This document shows, in pieces, positions 1 through 11,562 of a stretch of DNA of 64,000 bases (positions are counted from its first letter, which is position 1; each line of letters begins with the position of its first letter). The DNA is from Annona cherimola (lineage: Eukaryota; Streptophyta; Magnoliopsida; Magnoliales; Annonaceae): the NCBI GenBank assembly GCA_030490835.1, contig CM059973.1:64360008-64424007 (forward strand). The letters are read 5' to 3'. Under the pieces are notes generated by a model. It searched no databases and had not been told where the DNA came from. It saw only the letters and a program-made list of their open reading frames with translations. The translations under genes and the position numbers were made by a program.

Positions 1-890
1 AAACAACCCAATCAAGCAAAATACAAGATATAGGAATGAAAGCAAAGTAGTACAAAAGCCACATAAGCACCTTATAAGAAAACCATGCTATCCCAACCTT
101 TTATTAAGGAAAATAATGCTTTGTACACAGTATACAATAAGCCCACAACTTAGCACCCCATAGCAACCTTGGCTCCTCACCGAGTCTCTTCTACGTGTGC
201 CTCCCTCTGTGTCCTTATGCCCCTCTTAAGTGCTTTACAAATGAAAAGCCTAAGGTATATATAGTATACACAAGCTAACCAACTAGACACATGTTAAGCA
301 CAGCTCAAGCCACATGCCCTTGGTTCACTCTTGTGAAGAAACATGTTGCACACATGTCTCGCATCAAGAATCCCACACATCCTCTTAGAACACATGTATC
401 CCACCTCCTTGCATCAAGGGGTTGGTTATGACTAAGTTCCCCACTTTCTAAGGATGTGGCTTAGTCATTAAGGACTTGGTCAAAGCCCTTCCACACGTGC
501 ACCACGTAAGCGCTACACATACAGTAGTAGTCCATGTCATTGCCACCTAGCAGTCCTCCTCGCTTGCCACGTGTTTAGCTCACTTGGTATGAACCTCATT
601 GCTCATACGCAGCAAGATCCTCGATGCGTCACTGCCTATGCGTAACGTGCATTATCAATGTGATCTGCGTCTACGACTCGTATCACGTTCGTCTCGCATC
701 TACAATCAAGCACACATGATGGCCTCATGATCCCGCCTTAGTCCCACTCCATGATCCGCCTTGCTCACGTCTTATGTCCGCCAAGACTTGAATCACGAAC
801 GTGCGTCATCGCATCTCGTCTTACTCGCATCGTGTAAGTAAGCGATCCGCTCCGCACGATCCACTATGTAGGGGTGTACCAATAGCCCCA
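1..890 (-). mobile_element. LTR of an LTR retrotransposon, reverse orientation, cut by window start
   Basis: Read on the minus strand this stretch starts TGGGGCTATTGGTACACC at position 890 and has the layout of a plant LTR. It has a TATA box (CTATATATA, plus strand about 256-264), a GC-richer transcribed part, and an AATAAA polyadenylation signal (plus strand 100-105) followed by a T-rich tail. The other end lies outside the window, so I cannot tell whether this is a solo LTR or one end of a full element, and no TSD can be tested. No gag or pol frame is present. The TG start at 890 is an inference from the conventional TG...CA ends. Confidence 0.55.
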
Positions 891-976
891 GACTATTTCC
901 TTTGAACAGTGTACACTTAAACTGTAGTCATCCTTTTAGAATAGAGGAGAACTAAGCCAAGTGATCTATTCATACA

Positions 977-1279
977 GGTCCAAAAACCTATTTTTTTTGA
1001 AATTTTTTTATAAACATGTTAATCTACTTGTATTTAATCTATAAATCAAAATTTACTATTTTTGGATATATATGTATATATTTATTTTGTATTTTAAATG
1101 CAGAGATATTTAAGTCATTTCAAGTAATTTAAAATACTTAAATATCCCTTTTTTTAAAAGTCCAAAATAAAAAAAAAATATATCTAACAATGGTAAAATT
1201 TGGTTTATAGATTAAATACAACTAGATTAACATGTTTATAAAAGAATTTTCAAAAAATTAAAAAGTAGGTTTTTGGACC
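977..1279. mobile_element. Foldback MITE, family A
   Basis: The two halves are long imperfect inverted repeats of each other. The outer ends are GGTCCAAAAACC and GGTTTTTGGACC, and the arms share a core (AAATGGTAAAA, then TTATAGATTAAATACA) over about 100 bp each. There is no coding capacity. Related copies or half-copies are at 11563-11803, 29398-29530, 43553-43735 and 57872-58150. I could not fix a TSD, so the superfamily is unassigned. Confidence 0.65.
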
Positions 1280-1634
1280 GATTTGAAATCGTCGTATTTT
1301 AGACTGGTCTGAGAAGATCGGTGCTCAAGAACTAAATAGGCCAAAAATTTTCCATTTTTTTTACTAATTATGAATATTTATGTAAACATGTAGACTTTAA
1401 TTACACATGACGTCTCAAATTTAATCAACATTTAGGTAACAGTTTAGTGATTCGAAGCTGACAAAAAAGTTAATTCGGCCCATTTCTAATTAATTCTCCA
1501 TAATTGGATTCAAATTGACAATCAAAGTCATCCATTTGATTCGGAACATTGAAAAGTCATGCAAATAAATTCTTGAGTATATTTCAAAGCCAACAAATTT
1601 TGTTTTTAAAAGAAATAGACCATGACCCTTAAAA

Positions 1635-2107
1635 GGGCGAATTTCTTATATACCCACGAATTTTACCCATAATTCCACTTATACCTATGAATTTTTGAAA
1701 ATTCCTTTTATACTCATGAATTTTCATCCTAATTCTACTTGTACTTACATCGTTAGAGATTTGTTAAAGAAGTCACTAATTCTTTGAAAAATAAAGAATA
1801 CGTTCATCTTTTTTTGAAAAAATATGATCACCCTTAATTATGAGTTTATAGTTAAAAATTCATATTATAATGAATTTTTAGTAATTTTACAATTATACAA
1901 TCATACATTATTTGAAAATGACTCTTTAACTTTTAAGCAAAATAATCTTGAATTACATTAGATCTTGGACATATTCGTCATTTACCAGGGGGCTGGCGGT
2001 CCATTTAACGGATCTCTAGCAGTGTGAGTATGAGTGAAATTTTTAAAAATTTATTAGTATAAATAAAATTATGGGTAAAATTTATAAGTATATATGAAAT
2101 TCTTTCT
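1635..2107. mobile_element. Mutator-like MITE with long TIRs and CCTTAAAA TSD
   Basis: The first and last roughly 80 bp are inverted repeats of each other (left arm CGAATTTCTTATATACC, right arm reverse complement AGAATTTCATATATACT). The unit is flanked by the 8-bp direct repeat CCTTAAAA at 1627-1634 and 2108-2115. Long TIRs with an 8-11 bp duplication and no gene fit a Mutator-like (MULE) MITE. The target repeat is AT-rich, so chance cannot be fully excluded. Confidence 0.6.
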
Positions 2108-2115
2108 CCTTAAAA

Positions 2116-2780
2116 ATATAGAAAACGGTAGGCTAATGTGGGGATCCTTTCCTGCCATTCACAATCTAGCGGACTCCCCTAGACCATGATAAATTGATAA
2201 TCCCCGCTTCTGGACGTCGAAGTGCATTAATTCACTTCGGTATTTTTATCAAATTTAGGTCCCATCTTGATTTTTTGTCAAATCCAATTTATCTATTATA
2301 TTTAGCATTATTTATTTTAATTAGATATCAAACATTATTCCAATCCATAACATGTTTCATTCTCAAAATTAATAATTACTTTAGAATGATTTGAATTTCA
2401 TTAAAAATATTTTTTTATTATAAAGACTGATAAGGATCACATTTAATATCTAAAACATTTAAAATATTCATCTTACCTAGATTAATGATTTTACAAGATT
2501 TTATAATATTTTTTAAACTTTAATATATGGATCTAAGTGTTTTTCTAAATTTTTACATGGTTTAGTACATTTTTAAAGGATGTGACCCATACATAACTCC
2601 AGTTGATATGACTTTTAATATCTAAGTAAAATAAATAATGGTAAATACAATTGATGGATTGAAGTTGAAAAAATCATCAAAATAAGACTTAAACTAGATG
2701 AGAATATCAAAATGAATCAAAATGTATAGAAGCACTTTTTAAAAGACTCTATATTTGAAATAAAAAAAACTCTATATTTA
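2116..2780. other. AT-rich intergenic DNA, nothing recognised
   Basis: The stretch is strongly AT-rich, with only short frames of no recognisable composition. I see no splice-site-bounded exon, repeat end or RNA gene. Confidence 0.5.
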
Positions 2781-2782
2781 CT

Positions 2783-2908
2783 ATTTTTGAATAATGTGAT
2801 GGGCAAATATACCCATATAATTTTTGAATAATGTGATGGGCGAATATACCCATATAATTTTACTATTTTTGAATAATGTGATGGGCGAATATATCCATAT
2901 AATTTTAT
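2783..2908. repeat. Short tandem repeat, three units of about 40-46 bp
   Basis: Three successive copies of a unit containing TTTTTGAATAATGTGATGGG followed by CGAATATACCCATATAAT lie end to end, with minor substitutions. Any open frame across it is an artefact of the repetition. The CGAATATACCCATAT part resembles the arm of the Mutator-like MITE at 1635-2107, so it may derive from a related TIR. Confidence 0.7.
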
Positions 2909-3347
2909 CATAATTACAAATATACCTTTAAGGTTATGAAATGAATTACTCAATTTTCACTCCCTGCAACTATTTGCAAGCCTATTCATAATTTTTTAAT
3001 AGAAATTTATTCCTAAAATTGCGCTTCTACCAAATTTTTTTCATTTTCTAGTCAAGAACATTTCCAGATAAATATATTATATTATCTATTAAAAATATTG
3101 AAATAAACAGCTTAAGAACATTTCACCATCAATACCGACTGCAAATAACTAGAAATATTTATTAAAACAAGTGCTTAAAAAAATTCATAATCCTTGTAAT
3201 TATGGAGGTTGCACCATACATGATCATTATTCTTCATCTGATGATTCGGGCCGAATGCCCCTGGGGCTACTCGCATTAGTGATTATTTAGACAGTAACCA
3301 CGGTCACATTTGTGCATATTGCTTCATACGAAAGGGAAATTATAATA

Positions 3348-3535
3348 CCAATCGAGCAATGCTCGGTTGGCCACGGCTCCTCAACGAAGGCTGTCCGGCG
3401 TCGTCCATGAGGTTAGCGGTTTGAATCCCATCTGGGATTTCAGCCGATGTAAAAATTAAGAGCAGTTGGTCTCACTTACAATTACATGGTAAACTTTGAT
3501 ACCTCTTAAAAATTATACAAATTATTTTAGAGCGT
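3348..3535 (+). mobile_element. SINE-like, tRNA-derived unit (candidate)
   Basis: A GC-richer island contains a tRNA-like pair of internal promoter boxes. An A-box-like segment (GCTCGGTTGGCCACGG) is followed about 50 bp later by a B-box-like GCGGTTTGAATCCCATC. The unit is bounded by an exact 10-bp direct repeat AATTATAATA at 3338-3347 and 3536-3545. It does not fold convincingly as a functional tRNA. No clear homopolymer tail is seen, which weakens the SINE call. Confidence 0.4.
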
Positions 3536-3545
3536 AATTATAATA

Positions 3546-4689
3546 TAAGTTGAGAGGTGATACAAAGTATACAAAATAAGAAATTATAATATTAAATATT
3601 TAATTTTTTCTTTCTAGACATAAATTATTTTTGTAATAATGTAATACAAAATATTTTAAATGTTCTAGATGTTCCAAATAATAAATCTGTATGCACTAGC
3701 ATGCAACTGTGCTACCGCCCAAAAGTCCTTTACAAGCCCTTTATTTTACTTAGAATTCTATACGCATACACCGACATCACGTGGTGGCAATGTGGCCTGA
3801 GTGAAAAATGATCATGAACTCAATAATTCTTGTCAAGGAACTGAGAAATATTGTTTTTTTTTTTTTTTTTTCTATCGATATAAATTAGACCTTATGGAGC
3901 CCAATTTCGTCAGCCATTAAAATACTATACGACTGTTCCACGTGCTGCCCATGTGATCACCCAGTTTCCAATCAGAAATTTCAAACGCCAATTGGGTAGA
4001 TACGTTTTGCTATACTTTCTCAGGCCTTCCAACTGGGGTTTCTTTAGCTTTTAGCTTTTAACCACTTAATAACGACATAGGCCACGTAAAATTTCGAAGA
4101 GCATAGGGTTTTTGTTCCCTTGGATAGAGCATTTTACTTTGAAACTGAGTTTTTGTGAGATTTAATTAAAGGCCCATACTGCCTATTGATCATGATTTTC
4201 ATATTATAATCATTATATGAAGCAACAAATATGTTGGATATATCTATAATTAGTTGTAATTAACATCCAAAAATAAGATTTAAATCGTTAAATAAATAAA
4301 CATTATGTTGAGTACAATAAAATATACTTATAGGAAAAGTTTAGATAATATAATACTCATGTAAATAATATCAGTTCAGAATTTACTATTTTAATAAAGT
4401 TAATTCTTAAAAACTCATATAAATAAGTAAAATTTGATTTTATGGTATTAAATTTTAATTGGAATATAATTAATGGTTTAGATATTAAATACATACAATA
4501 TATGATATAAAATTTTGAAGTGCTTCATATGCGTGAGATAAAGGATGGGCTCTATCTGATCCTCCCTCCACGTGAACCCAATAAACATCATTGTTATTTA
4601 CCCATCGTTACAAAGCATAGATTGAATGTTGCCAAACATCATCAAACCTTAGGTAATTCGGTTGTATAATTGATTAAACCGGAAAAGCC
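3546..4689. other. AT-rich intergenic DNA
   Basis: No gene, repeat boundary or RNA recognised. It contains a T tract at about 3854-3871. The last 50 bp are the left flank of the LINE insertion. Confidence 0.5.
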
Positions 4690-4893
4690 AAGAACGACGA
4701 CCGGGAAAAACTGAAAGCCAGGAGTACTTAACATTGGGTTGGGTTTACTCCTCTCTCCGTAGCCCCGACAGGCGACTCTGGCGCATCTCGGGACTGAGTA
4801 GAGGTATTCGGTGTGTAAGAGAAGAATTCTACTCTTCGTCGTGTCGGTTGGAGGAGGAACGAACAGGCAGCCACCCACTAGACGGCAGCACGA

Positions 4894-6519
4894 ATGGCGA
4901 CCGGCGGCAGTACCAATAGAGAGATAAACCCGAATGTCGGGGACTTGCTGGGAGTGGAGCTGCAGACCTTAGCAATCTCCAGCGAAGCTATCAGGAAAAT
5001 TCATCCAGGCGACAATGGGTCTATCCTCTGCTCCCTTTGGTCGTCTAAGACATATAACAGGGAAGTGATGAAGGCCATGCTGCGAAGACTATGGCGCACG
5101 AAGGGTACATCCCTGTTTACGGAGATAGGGGAGAATCTCTTTCAAGTAACTTTCTCAAAGCAGGAGGATAAGGAGCGTATCCTAACGGGGCGGCCTTGGC
5201 TGTATGAGCGGAATTTGGTGCTCGTATATGATTTGAAAGAAGAAATAGATATTGACCACCTGGTGCTTGTGAAAACACCTCTATGGGTGCATGTGAATGG
5301 AATCCCGCATATAGTTGATAGAGAAGCCTTGGGTCGCAGCATTGGGAGTTCGTTTGAGGAGGTAGATGAAATCGTGGCCACCGGGAATGAGCTGAAGCTA
5401 AAAATTATGTTCGACTGTAGAGAGCCACTAAGGAGAGGGCTGTTTATTCAGATTGAAGGCCAGCAAAGAAGATGGGTCTCCTTTCAATATGACAAGCTTC
5501 CTGTCTTCTGCTACCTGTGTGGACGTTTAGGTCATGCACATCGCGAATGTGGGGAGAACCTTGGATCACCAAAACCAGATTCGGAGGAAACCATGCCGTA
5601 TGGGAGTTGGCTTAGGACTGGAGTGAAACCAATACAGTTTCATGATGGGGCCATGAAGAGCAGTAGGGTGGTGCCAAAGAAATACTTGGGAGCGAACAAT
5701 GGTAGTGACGGGCAGCTGTATGCTCAATCCCTGAGATACGGGAAGGTGCGGGAGGGAAGAGAAATGGAGGATAGCTCGAGGAATGGAGGTGGTTCTGATG
5801 AGGCTTTGCAGTTTAAGGCCCGATCTGCAGAGGAAGCGGCTGAAGGGATGGATGAAGTCGGCCAGATCCAGGGGAAGCGTCAGGCGGTGGTGGGCGTGCG
5901 CGCAAACTGTGAGCTGTCGTGTGGGGTGTTTTCTGAACAGTCTTGGCAGCAAGGCACAGAGCCGGGTGCTGGTGGATTCCACCCAGTCCGTTCCATGGTG
6001 GGACCCGAGACAGCAGGCGTGGCTGGGAATGCGACCTGGGAGGCGGCTCAATGCGGGCAGATTGAAGGGACAAACCGGCTGGTGTCAGAGGCGTTCATAG
6101 GGCAGGATGGGTTTATGGCAAATCATCTACCAGAATTGTACCCAGTGCAGGTGAATGGGGGGATCCCGCTGAAGCAAACACATGAGAAGGAACTAGGGAC
6201 GGGGGGATGCGGGAGGGGCATGGAGCTGATCCTGCAGGAGGTGCAAGTGGAGATGCTGAAGGTGGAGGGGGTGGGTCATGTGGGGGCCAGAGGAGAGATC
6301 TCCTCTGCCAACACTGGCAAATGGAAGAGGAGGGTGAGGAAAGAAAGGGACTTAGACGGGCTTGTCCCGGTGAGGGTGCAAGTGTTGGGTGGGGGGAAGA
6401 GGGGTAGGAGTAGCAAGGAAGAAGAGGGGTTTGTGACCTCAAAGAAGAAAAGAAGTCAAGTTGGAGGGAGTTTGAGCGAGGCGGCGGCTGGGGAGTCACC
6501 CCAGGCCCGCCTCCACTAG
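4894..6519 (+). CDS. LINE ORF1 protein, nucleic-acid-binding (gag-like) with CCHC knuckle
   Basis: The 541-residue frame starts at the first good ATG after the 5' UTR and ends one base before the ORF2 start codon. The N-terminal part (about residues 30-190) matches the DUF4283-type domain of plant LINE ORF1 proteins, including a segment around ERILTGRPWLYERNLVLV. It is followed at about residues 206-220 by a zinc knuckle, CYLCGRLGHAHREC (CX2CX4HX4C), expected to bind RNA. The C-terminal 300 residues are low-complexity, rich in Gly/Glu/Arg and end in a basic segment. In LINEs this protein coats the element RNA in the ribonucleoprotein. No frameshift or stop is visible. The close spacing to ORF2 (TAG, one base, ATG) suggests ORF2 is made by reinitiation or a similar coupled mechanism. 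Confidence 0.85.
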   Translation: MATGGSTNREINPNVGDLLGVELQTLAISSEAIRKIHPGDNGSILCSLWSSKTYNREVMKAMLRRLWRTKGTSLFTEIGENLFQVTFSKQEDKERILTGRPWLYERNLVLVYDLKEEIDIDHLVLVKTPLWVHVNGIPHIVDREALGRSIGSSFEEVDEIVATGNELKLKIMFDCREPLRRGLFIQIEGQQRRWVSFQYDKLPVFCYLCGRLGHAHRECGENLGSPKPDSEETMPYGSWLRTGVKPIQFHDGAMKSSRVVPKKYLGANNGSDGQLYAQSLRYGKVREGREMEDSSRNGGGSDEALQFKARSAEEAAEGMDEVGQIQGKRQAVVGVRANCELSCGVFSEQSWQQGTEPGAGGFHPVRSMVGPETAGVAGNATWEAAQCGQIEGTNRLVSEAFIGQDGFMANHLPELYPVQVNGGIPLKQTHEKELGTGGCGRGMELILQEVQVEMLKVEGVGHVGARGEISSANTGKWKRRVRKERDLDGLVPVRVQVLGGGKRGRSSKEEEGFVTSKKKRSQVGGSLSEAAAGESPQARLH

Positions 6520-6520
6520 A

Positions 6521-9500
6521 ATGGCTATTCTTGCTTGGAATTGCCGTGGGCTTGGGAACCCACGAGCGATCCGTAGCCTTCTTGACTTGGTCAGGATTCA
6601 AGGTCCCTGTTTGCTTTTCCTTTCTAAGACAAAGTGCAACTCTAAAGAGATGGACAATGTCAGAAGGCGTCTCAATTTTGATTCTTGCTTCGCAGTGGAC
6701 CCGGATGGGAGAAGAGGGGGGTTGGCTCTTATGTGGCTAAATAGTAAACCGGCTTGCATCAAAAGCTACTCCTCTCATCATATTGATGCGAGCTTTTTGG
6801 GGTGGAGGTTCACGGGCTTCTACGGTCATCCAGAAACTCATAACAGGCATCTCAGTTGGCAGACTCTACACTTGTTAAGTCTCGATAATGAGGAGCCATG
6901 GCTTGTGATGGGAGACTTTAATGAAGTGATGCACCATAATGAACATGCTAGCCGCAGAATCCGCCCGCAGGTCCAATTGGATCTTTTTTGTGAAGCTGCC
7001 AATAGTTGTAATCTTCAAGATCTGGGTTTCAGTGGGCCAATGATGACGTGGACAAACAATAGACGGGGGAGGCAACGGGTGGAGGCGAGACTGGATAGGG
7101 GACTGGCGTCTCCTTCTTGGTTGAATCTTTACCCTCATGCAAAGGTTCTTCATCTTGTGGCTCCTACATCGGATCATTGTCCCATCCTGTTGACGTTCAG
7201 CTCTAACGGATGGACGAGAAAACCGCCCCGGGAGTTCAGATACGAGCTTTTTTGGGATCGTGACCCGGAGGCGTCCAGGATCATTAATAGCTCATGGTCC
7301 TCCCAACCTCGGGGGAATGGGTGGATATCTACTGTGCTTCGACAGAAGCTGAGTCTTTGCAGTTCTGAGCTAGATAAATGGAGCAAAAGGAGGAGAGGTA
7401 ACATTCAACATGAGATCCGGCGAAAGCAAAGGTTGTTGGGTATTCTTCTGAAGCGAAGGCAGAATGATGCAAGGGATGATGCTGTGCAATGCCTTAAGCG
7501 TCAAATAAATCTCCTACTGGAGGATGAGGAGCAATTGTGGAGACTGAGGGCGAAAACTCACTGGCTTTTGGAGGGAGACAGAAATACAAAATTTTTCCAC
7601 CGTGTAGCTTCTAACAGGCACCGCTCAAATCACATCGAAGCCTTAAGCGATCGGAATGGGAATTGGATTACGGACCAGGATATGATGATGAACTCGGCGG
7701 TGCACCATTTTCAGGAGGTGTTTACTTCTTGCTCGCCGCATAGAGCTTCTTGGATTGAAAGTGTCATTACGAGGAAACTTTCGGATGAGCATAGAAGATC
7801 TTTATCTCTCCCGCTACATGATCACGAAGTTCTCTCCGCTGTGAAAGGGATGTGCCCATCAAAGGCCCCGGGACCGGACGGTATGTCAGCCGGGTTCTAT
7901 CAGAGACATTGGAACACGGTGGGACCCGACATAACGAAGTGGTGCAGGGATTTCATGAACGAGCGTAACCCTGACCAGATTAGCACTCTTATCAAGGATT
8001 TTAACAAAACTACCATTGTTTTGATCCCAAAGGTGAAGGGAGCACATATGTTATCACAATTCAGACCGATCAGCCTTTGCAATGTGGTTTATAAGATTTT
8101 GGCTAAGATATTGGCAAACAGATTAAAGCTTGTTCTTCACGAGGTCATTGGTGATGAACAGAGTGCATTTATCCCGGGCAGGCTCATTACTGATAATATG
8201 CTTATTGCATATGAAGCCTTCCACTCTATTCGAAGACGAAGGTCAGGTAGGAAAAGAGAGATGGCCGTTAAGCTCGATATGTCAAAGGCATATGACAGAG
8301 TGGAATGGAACTTCTTGAGATGCATGATGAAAGCTATGAATTTCGACGAAACTTGGATCGAGTGGATTATGAGCTGTGTGTCTACTGTCAGCTTCAGAGT
8401 AAACGTCAACGGCTTCAAATCTGCTTTTTTCCAGCCGGGGAGAGGCTTAAGGCAAGGTGATCCCCTGTCTCCATATCTATTTTTACTTTGTGCCGAGGGG
8501 TTTTCTGCATTGATGGCCTATGAAACTAGCAGGGGTGCTTTCCATGGTATTAGGCTGCAACCCCAAGGACCGATGATCTCTCACCTCCTGTTTGTCGACG
8601 ATGCGATCATATTCCTAAGGGCGGAAGAGGTGTACTTGAGAAAATTGATGGATATGCTTAATCTCTATGCGGCTGCATCTGGCCAAGTGGTAAATATTGA
8701 CAAGACTGCCACCCTCTTCAGTTCTAATGTAACTATTGAAGACAAGCGGAAGCTGATTCATATCCTTGGTTCCACGGGGAACGACTTCCACCAATACTTA
8801 GGACTTCCAGCATGGTTAGGCCGTTCCAAGACGGGTTTCTTCAAATGTCTCAAAGATCGCATCAGGAATCGTATCCAAGGATGGAAGGGTAAACTTCTTT
8901 CATGGGGAGGAAAGGAGGTGCTCATTAAGGCTGTTGCCCAAGCGATACCCACTTACTCTATGAGCATATTCCTATTACCAAGATCTCTTTGCAACGACAT
9001 CAATGGGATGCTGAGTAGGTTCTGGTGAGGGGAAACGGATGGGAAGAGGAAGGTGAGTTGGGTCGCCTGGAAGGACTTATGTAAACCCAAGAGGGCGGGA
9101 GGTCTGGGTTTCAGAGATTTTCATAAGTTTAATATTGCCCTCCTGGCTAAGCAAGTATGGAGACTGGTTTCATGTACCTCATCGCTATGTCACAGAGTTC
9201 TAAAGGCGAGGTACTTCAGAAACTCAGATATATGGACGTGCAAGGCAAGGCCATCTGACTCCTATACTTGGAAGAGCATTTTAAAAGCGAGGGATGTTAT
9301 TCAAGGGGGATGCAAATGGCGAATTGGTAACGGACAAGGGGTTCGCTTCTTTGACGATGTTTGGCTGGACTCCAAGATTGCTAAGGCGGGACCTCTCCCT
9401 CTCTCTATGCCAGAGGAGGTGCGGGTTAGCCATTTCATTGATCAGGAGTCTCACTCCTGGAGGAAAGATCGCCTTCTGGTCGCGGCGGGAGAGGCTACTT

Positions 9501-10651
9501 GGCAGATGGTCCGAACGATTCCCCTTCCTCGTTCGAATGTAAACGATAGCTTGTTTTGGATGCACGAACCGAATGGTTCCTACTCGGTCAAGTCGGCTTA
9601 TAGATTTTTGTGCTCGGGGGATCCGATGGCGGATCACTCGGGATTCTTTAAGGCTATTTGGAGACTGAGGCTTCCGAGTAAGATAATTATTTTCGCATGG
9701 CGCCTCTACTCTAATGCTCTCCCAACAATGCGGAATCTATGGCAGAGAGGTATTGGGGATGACATGCGGTGTGTCCTGTGCTCATCAGGCTGTGAAGATG
9801 CTGACCATATTTTTCTGAATTGTGGTTCAACATTGGGATTGTGTTGGAAGGCGGCCCAAGTGGCATCCCTAAACATGACGGTCCGTGAGCTCATGGATTT
9901 CCTGATGCAGAGCCACCGAACCGACGACCTTGTTCTTCTCATTGTCTGCAGCTGGAGGATCTGGTTCTTGCGGAACAAACTCAGAATGGAGAATGTCTCT
10001 CCTAATTTTTCGATGGTATTGCCGTGGTGCCAGGAGTTCCTGAAACAGTACAAATCGGCGCCAAGGCTCTCTTGTTCCGGTCTGTTGGAGACACCCTTGG
10101 TGGCTCGATGGACTAGACCACCACCGGGGTTTGTCAAAATCAACGTGGATGCTCGATGGCATGTGAATCTGGGCTATTTCAGGTGTGCAGCTATCATTAG
10201 AAACTCTTGTGGAGAATTTGTCGCTGCCAGCGGGTGGAAACGGAGAGGTAAGTTGGAGGCAATCTTCATGGAAGCTACGGCTATCCTCCTTGGTCTGAGA
10301 TGGGCGGTTCAATTGAGTCTTAACCAGGTACATGTGGAAACCGATTCTCTTATTTTGTATGACTACATATCCAACTCGGTTCCTATCTTTTCTGACGTGG
10401 GCTTTATTGTTGAGGAGATCACTTCCATTCTCTCCATGAATGTGTCTTTTTCGATTCACCACGTTCTTCGGCAAGGTAACTCTGTTGCTCATTCCTTAGC
10501 CAATTTAATTGTTTGTTCTGGGGATGACCAACTATGTTGGCATGGAAATCCTCCTAGGGATATTGTTGGGAACATTTGTACAGATAATTTTTTGGCAATG
10601 AATTGCGAGGATCCATCTATCCCCATCCCCTCTATTGCTGTGAGGGTGTAG
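6521..10651 (+). pseudogene. LINE ORF2: endonuclease, reverse transcriptase, RNase H; one in-frame TGA
   Basis: One reading frame of 1376 codons is interrupted only by TGA at 9026-9028. The order is as follows. An APE-type endonuclease at about residues 1-225 has GDFNEV and TSDHCP motifs. A reverse transcriptase follows (about 480-760), with PISLCNVVYKILA, LDMSKAYDRVEW, GLRQGDPLSPYLF and the catalytic FVDDAI (usually FADD). Then come a zf-RVT segment (CVLCSSGCEDADHIFLNC) and an RNase H of the RVT_3 type (NVDAR, MEAT, ETDS, VLRQGNSVAH). The stop falls in FW-stop-GE, where both relatives in this window have FWWGE, so it replaces Trp (TGG to TGA). Residue 36 is Lys in LSKTK where the relative at 53-57 kb has LSETK, the expected active-site Glu. 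Both changes should block mobility unless ORF2 is supplied in trans. Confidence 0.9.
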
Positions 10652-10706
10652 GGTTAGGGGGATCTCCTCTTTTATCAAAAAAAAAAAAAAAAAAAGAACG
10701 ACGACC

Positions 10707-11562
10707 TGTGGGCAAAACGGTTTAGCGCCTACTATGTTTTTTTTTTTTTTTTTTTTAAATTTTTTTAAAAAACACTGGTTTTAACCCTACATCCTCCTTT
10801 GCCCTCTGCTAAACCAAATACAGGGCATTACTACAATAGCTATCATCCCCACGGAGCCCACTCTTGCCAATCAAAAAACCCATTCAACCGGTGCACTAAC
10901 CTTGCCATTGCTCATTTGCCAATCATGACCCATCAAACCTTTTCAATACTCGATAAATGGGCTTTACCTCTACCACAAAACTTAGGCCCATTTGATGCTT
11001 TTTTTTTTTTTTTTTTTTAAGTATAACAACGTAGCACATCTTCTAGTTGCATGAAACTCGTTCATTGATGTGTTCACTAATTATTGCTATACTACTAGTT
11101 ACATTCTATCAGCTCCGCGGTGGTGCAAATCTGACTATAGTGGCTAGGCATTGGAGGTGCAAACTTAGATGAAGGGTGCATAATATTATTTGAAGGGTGT
11201 AGCTATATAAAGATAAATTGTAGTAAATTTTAAAAGTTTTTTTTTTAATTTTTAAAAATCCGGGGTGGGGTATGCTTCTAACCTTCTAAATTTTGAGAAT
11301 TGAATATTACCAAAACTAATCCTCTAAGTGAAAGAATTTTGCAAATTTAACCCTTAATCAAAAACAAAAAATTATCTTCAAAAACACTAAATTTTTTTGT
11401 TTTGACCAAATTTACCTCGATTATTTTAATTAGTATTTTTTGGCAAAATTGACACTTTAACTTTCAACATTGTGAAAATATAGGGGTGATACTGTTATTA
11501 TAGGCTAAGAAAATGTCCCGTTTGGGTCACATCAAAACATCCATTTACGATAACTTTTTTTT
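10707..11562. other. Intergenic DNA with poly(T) tracts
   Basis: It holds two long T tracts (about 10737-10757 and 11000-11018) that could be tails of small reverse-strand retroposed fragments, but no matching body or TSD was found. A GC-richer block between them (about 10790-10990) is unrecognised. No gene is supported. Confidence 0.4.

Larger units (their letters stand above)
4703..10695 (+). mobile_element. Full-length L1-type LINE (non-LTR retrotransposon)
   Basis: The element is bounded by a 12-13 bp direct repeat, AGAACGACGACC, ending at 4702 on the left and at 10706 on the right, where it directly follows a 19-base A tail (10677-10695). This is the hallmark of target-primed reverse transcription. 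In order it contains a 5' UTR of about 190 bp, ORF1 (4894-6519), ORF2 (6521-10651, one internal stop), a 3' UTR of about 25 bp and the poly(A). Related broken copies lie on the minus strand at 40549-42537 and 53013-57418. The full-length structure and long TSD suggest a fairly recent insertion. Confidence 0.93.

Noticed and set aside
3348..3535. A functional tRNA gene
   Set aside because: The box-like words are there but stems, anticodon arm and acceptor ends do not form a normal cloverleaf.
5566..6051. Open frames on the minus strand opposite LINE ORF1
   Set aside because: They are shadows of the GC-rich ORF1; no family resemblance or start context.
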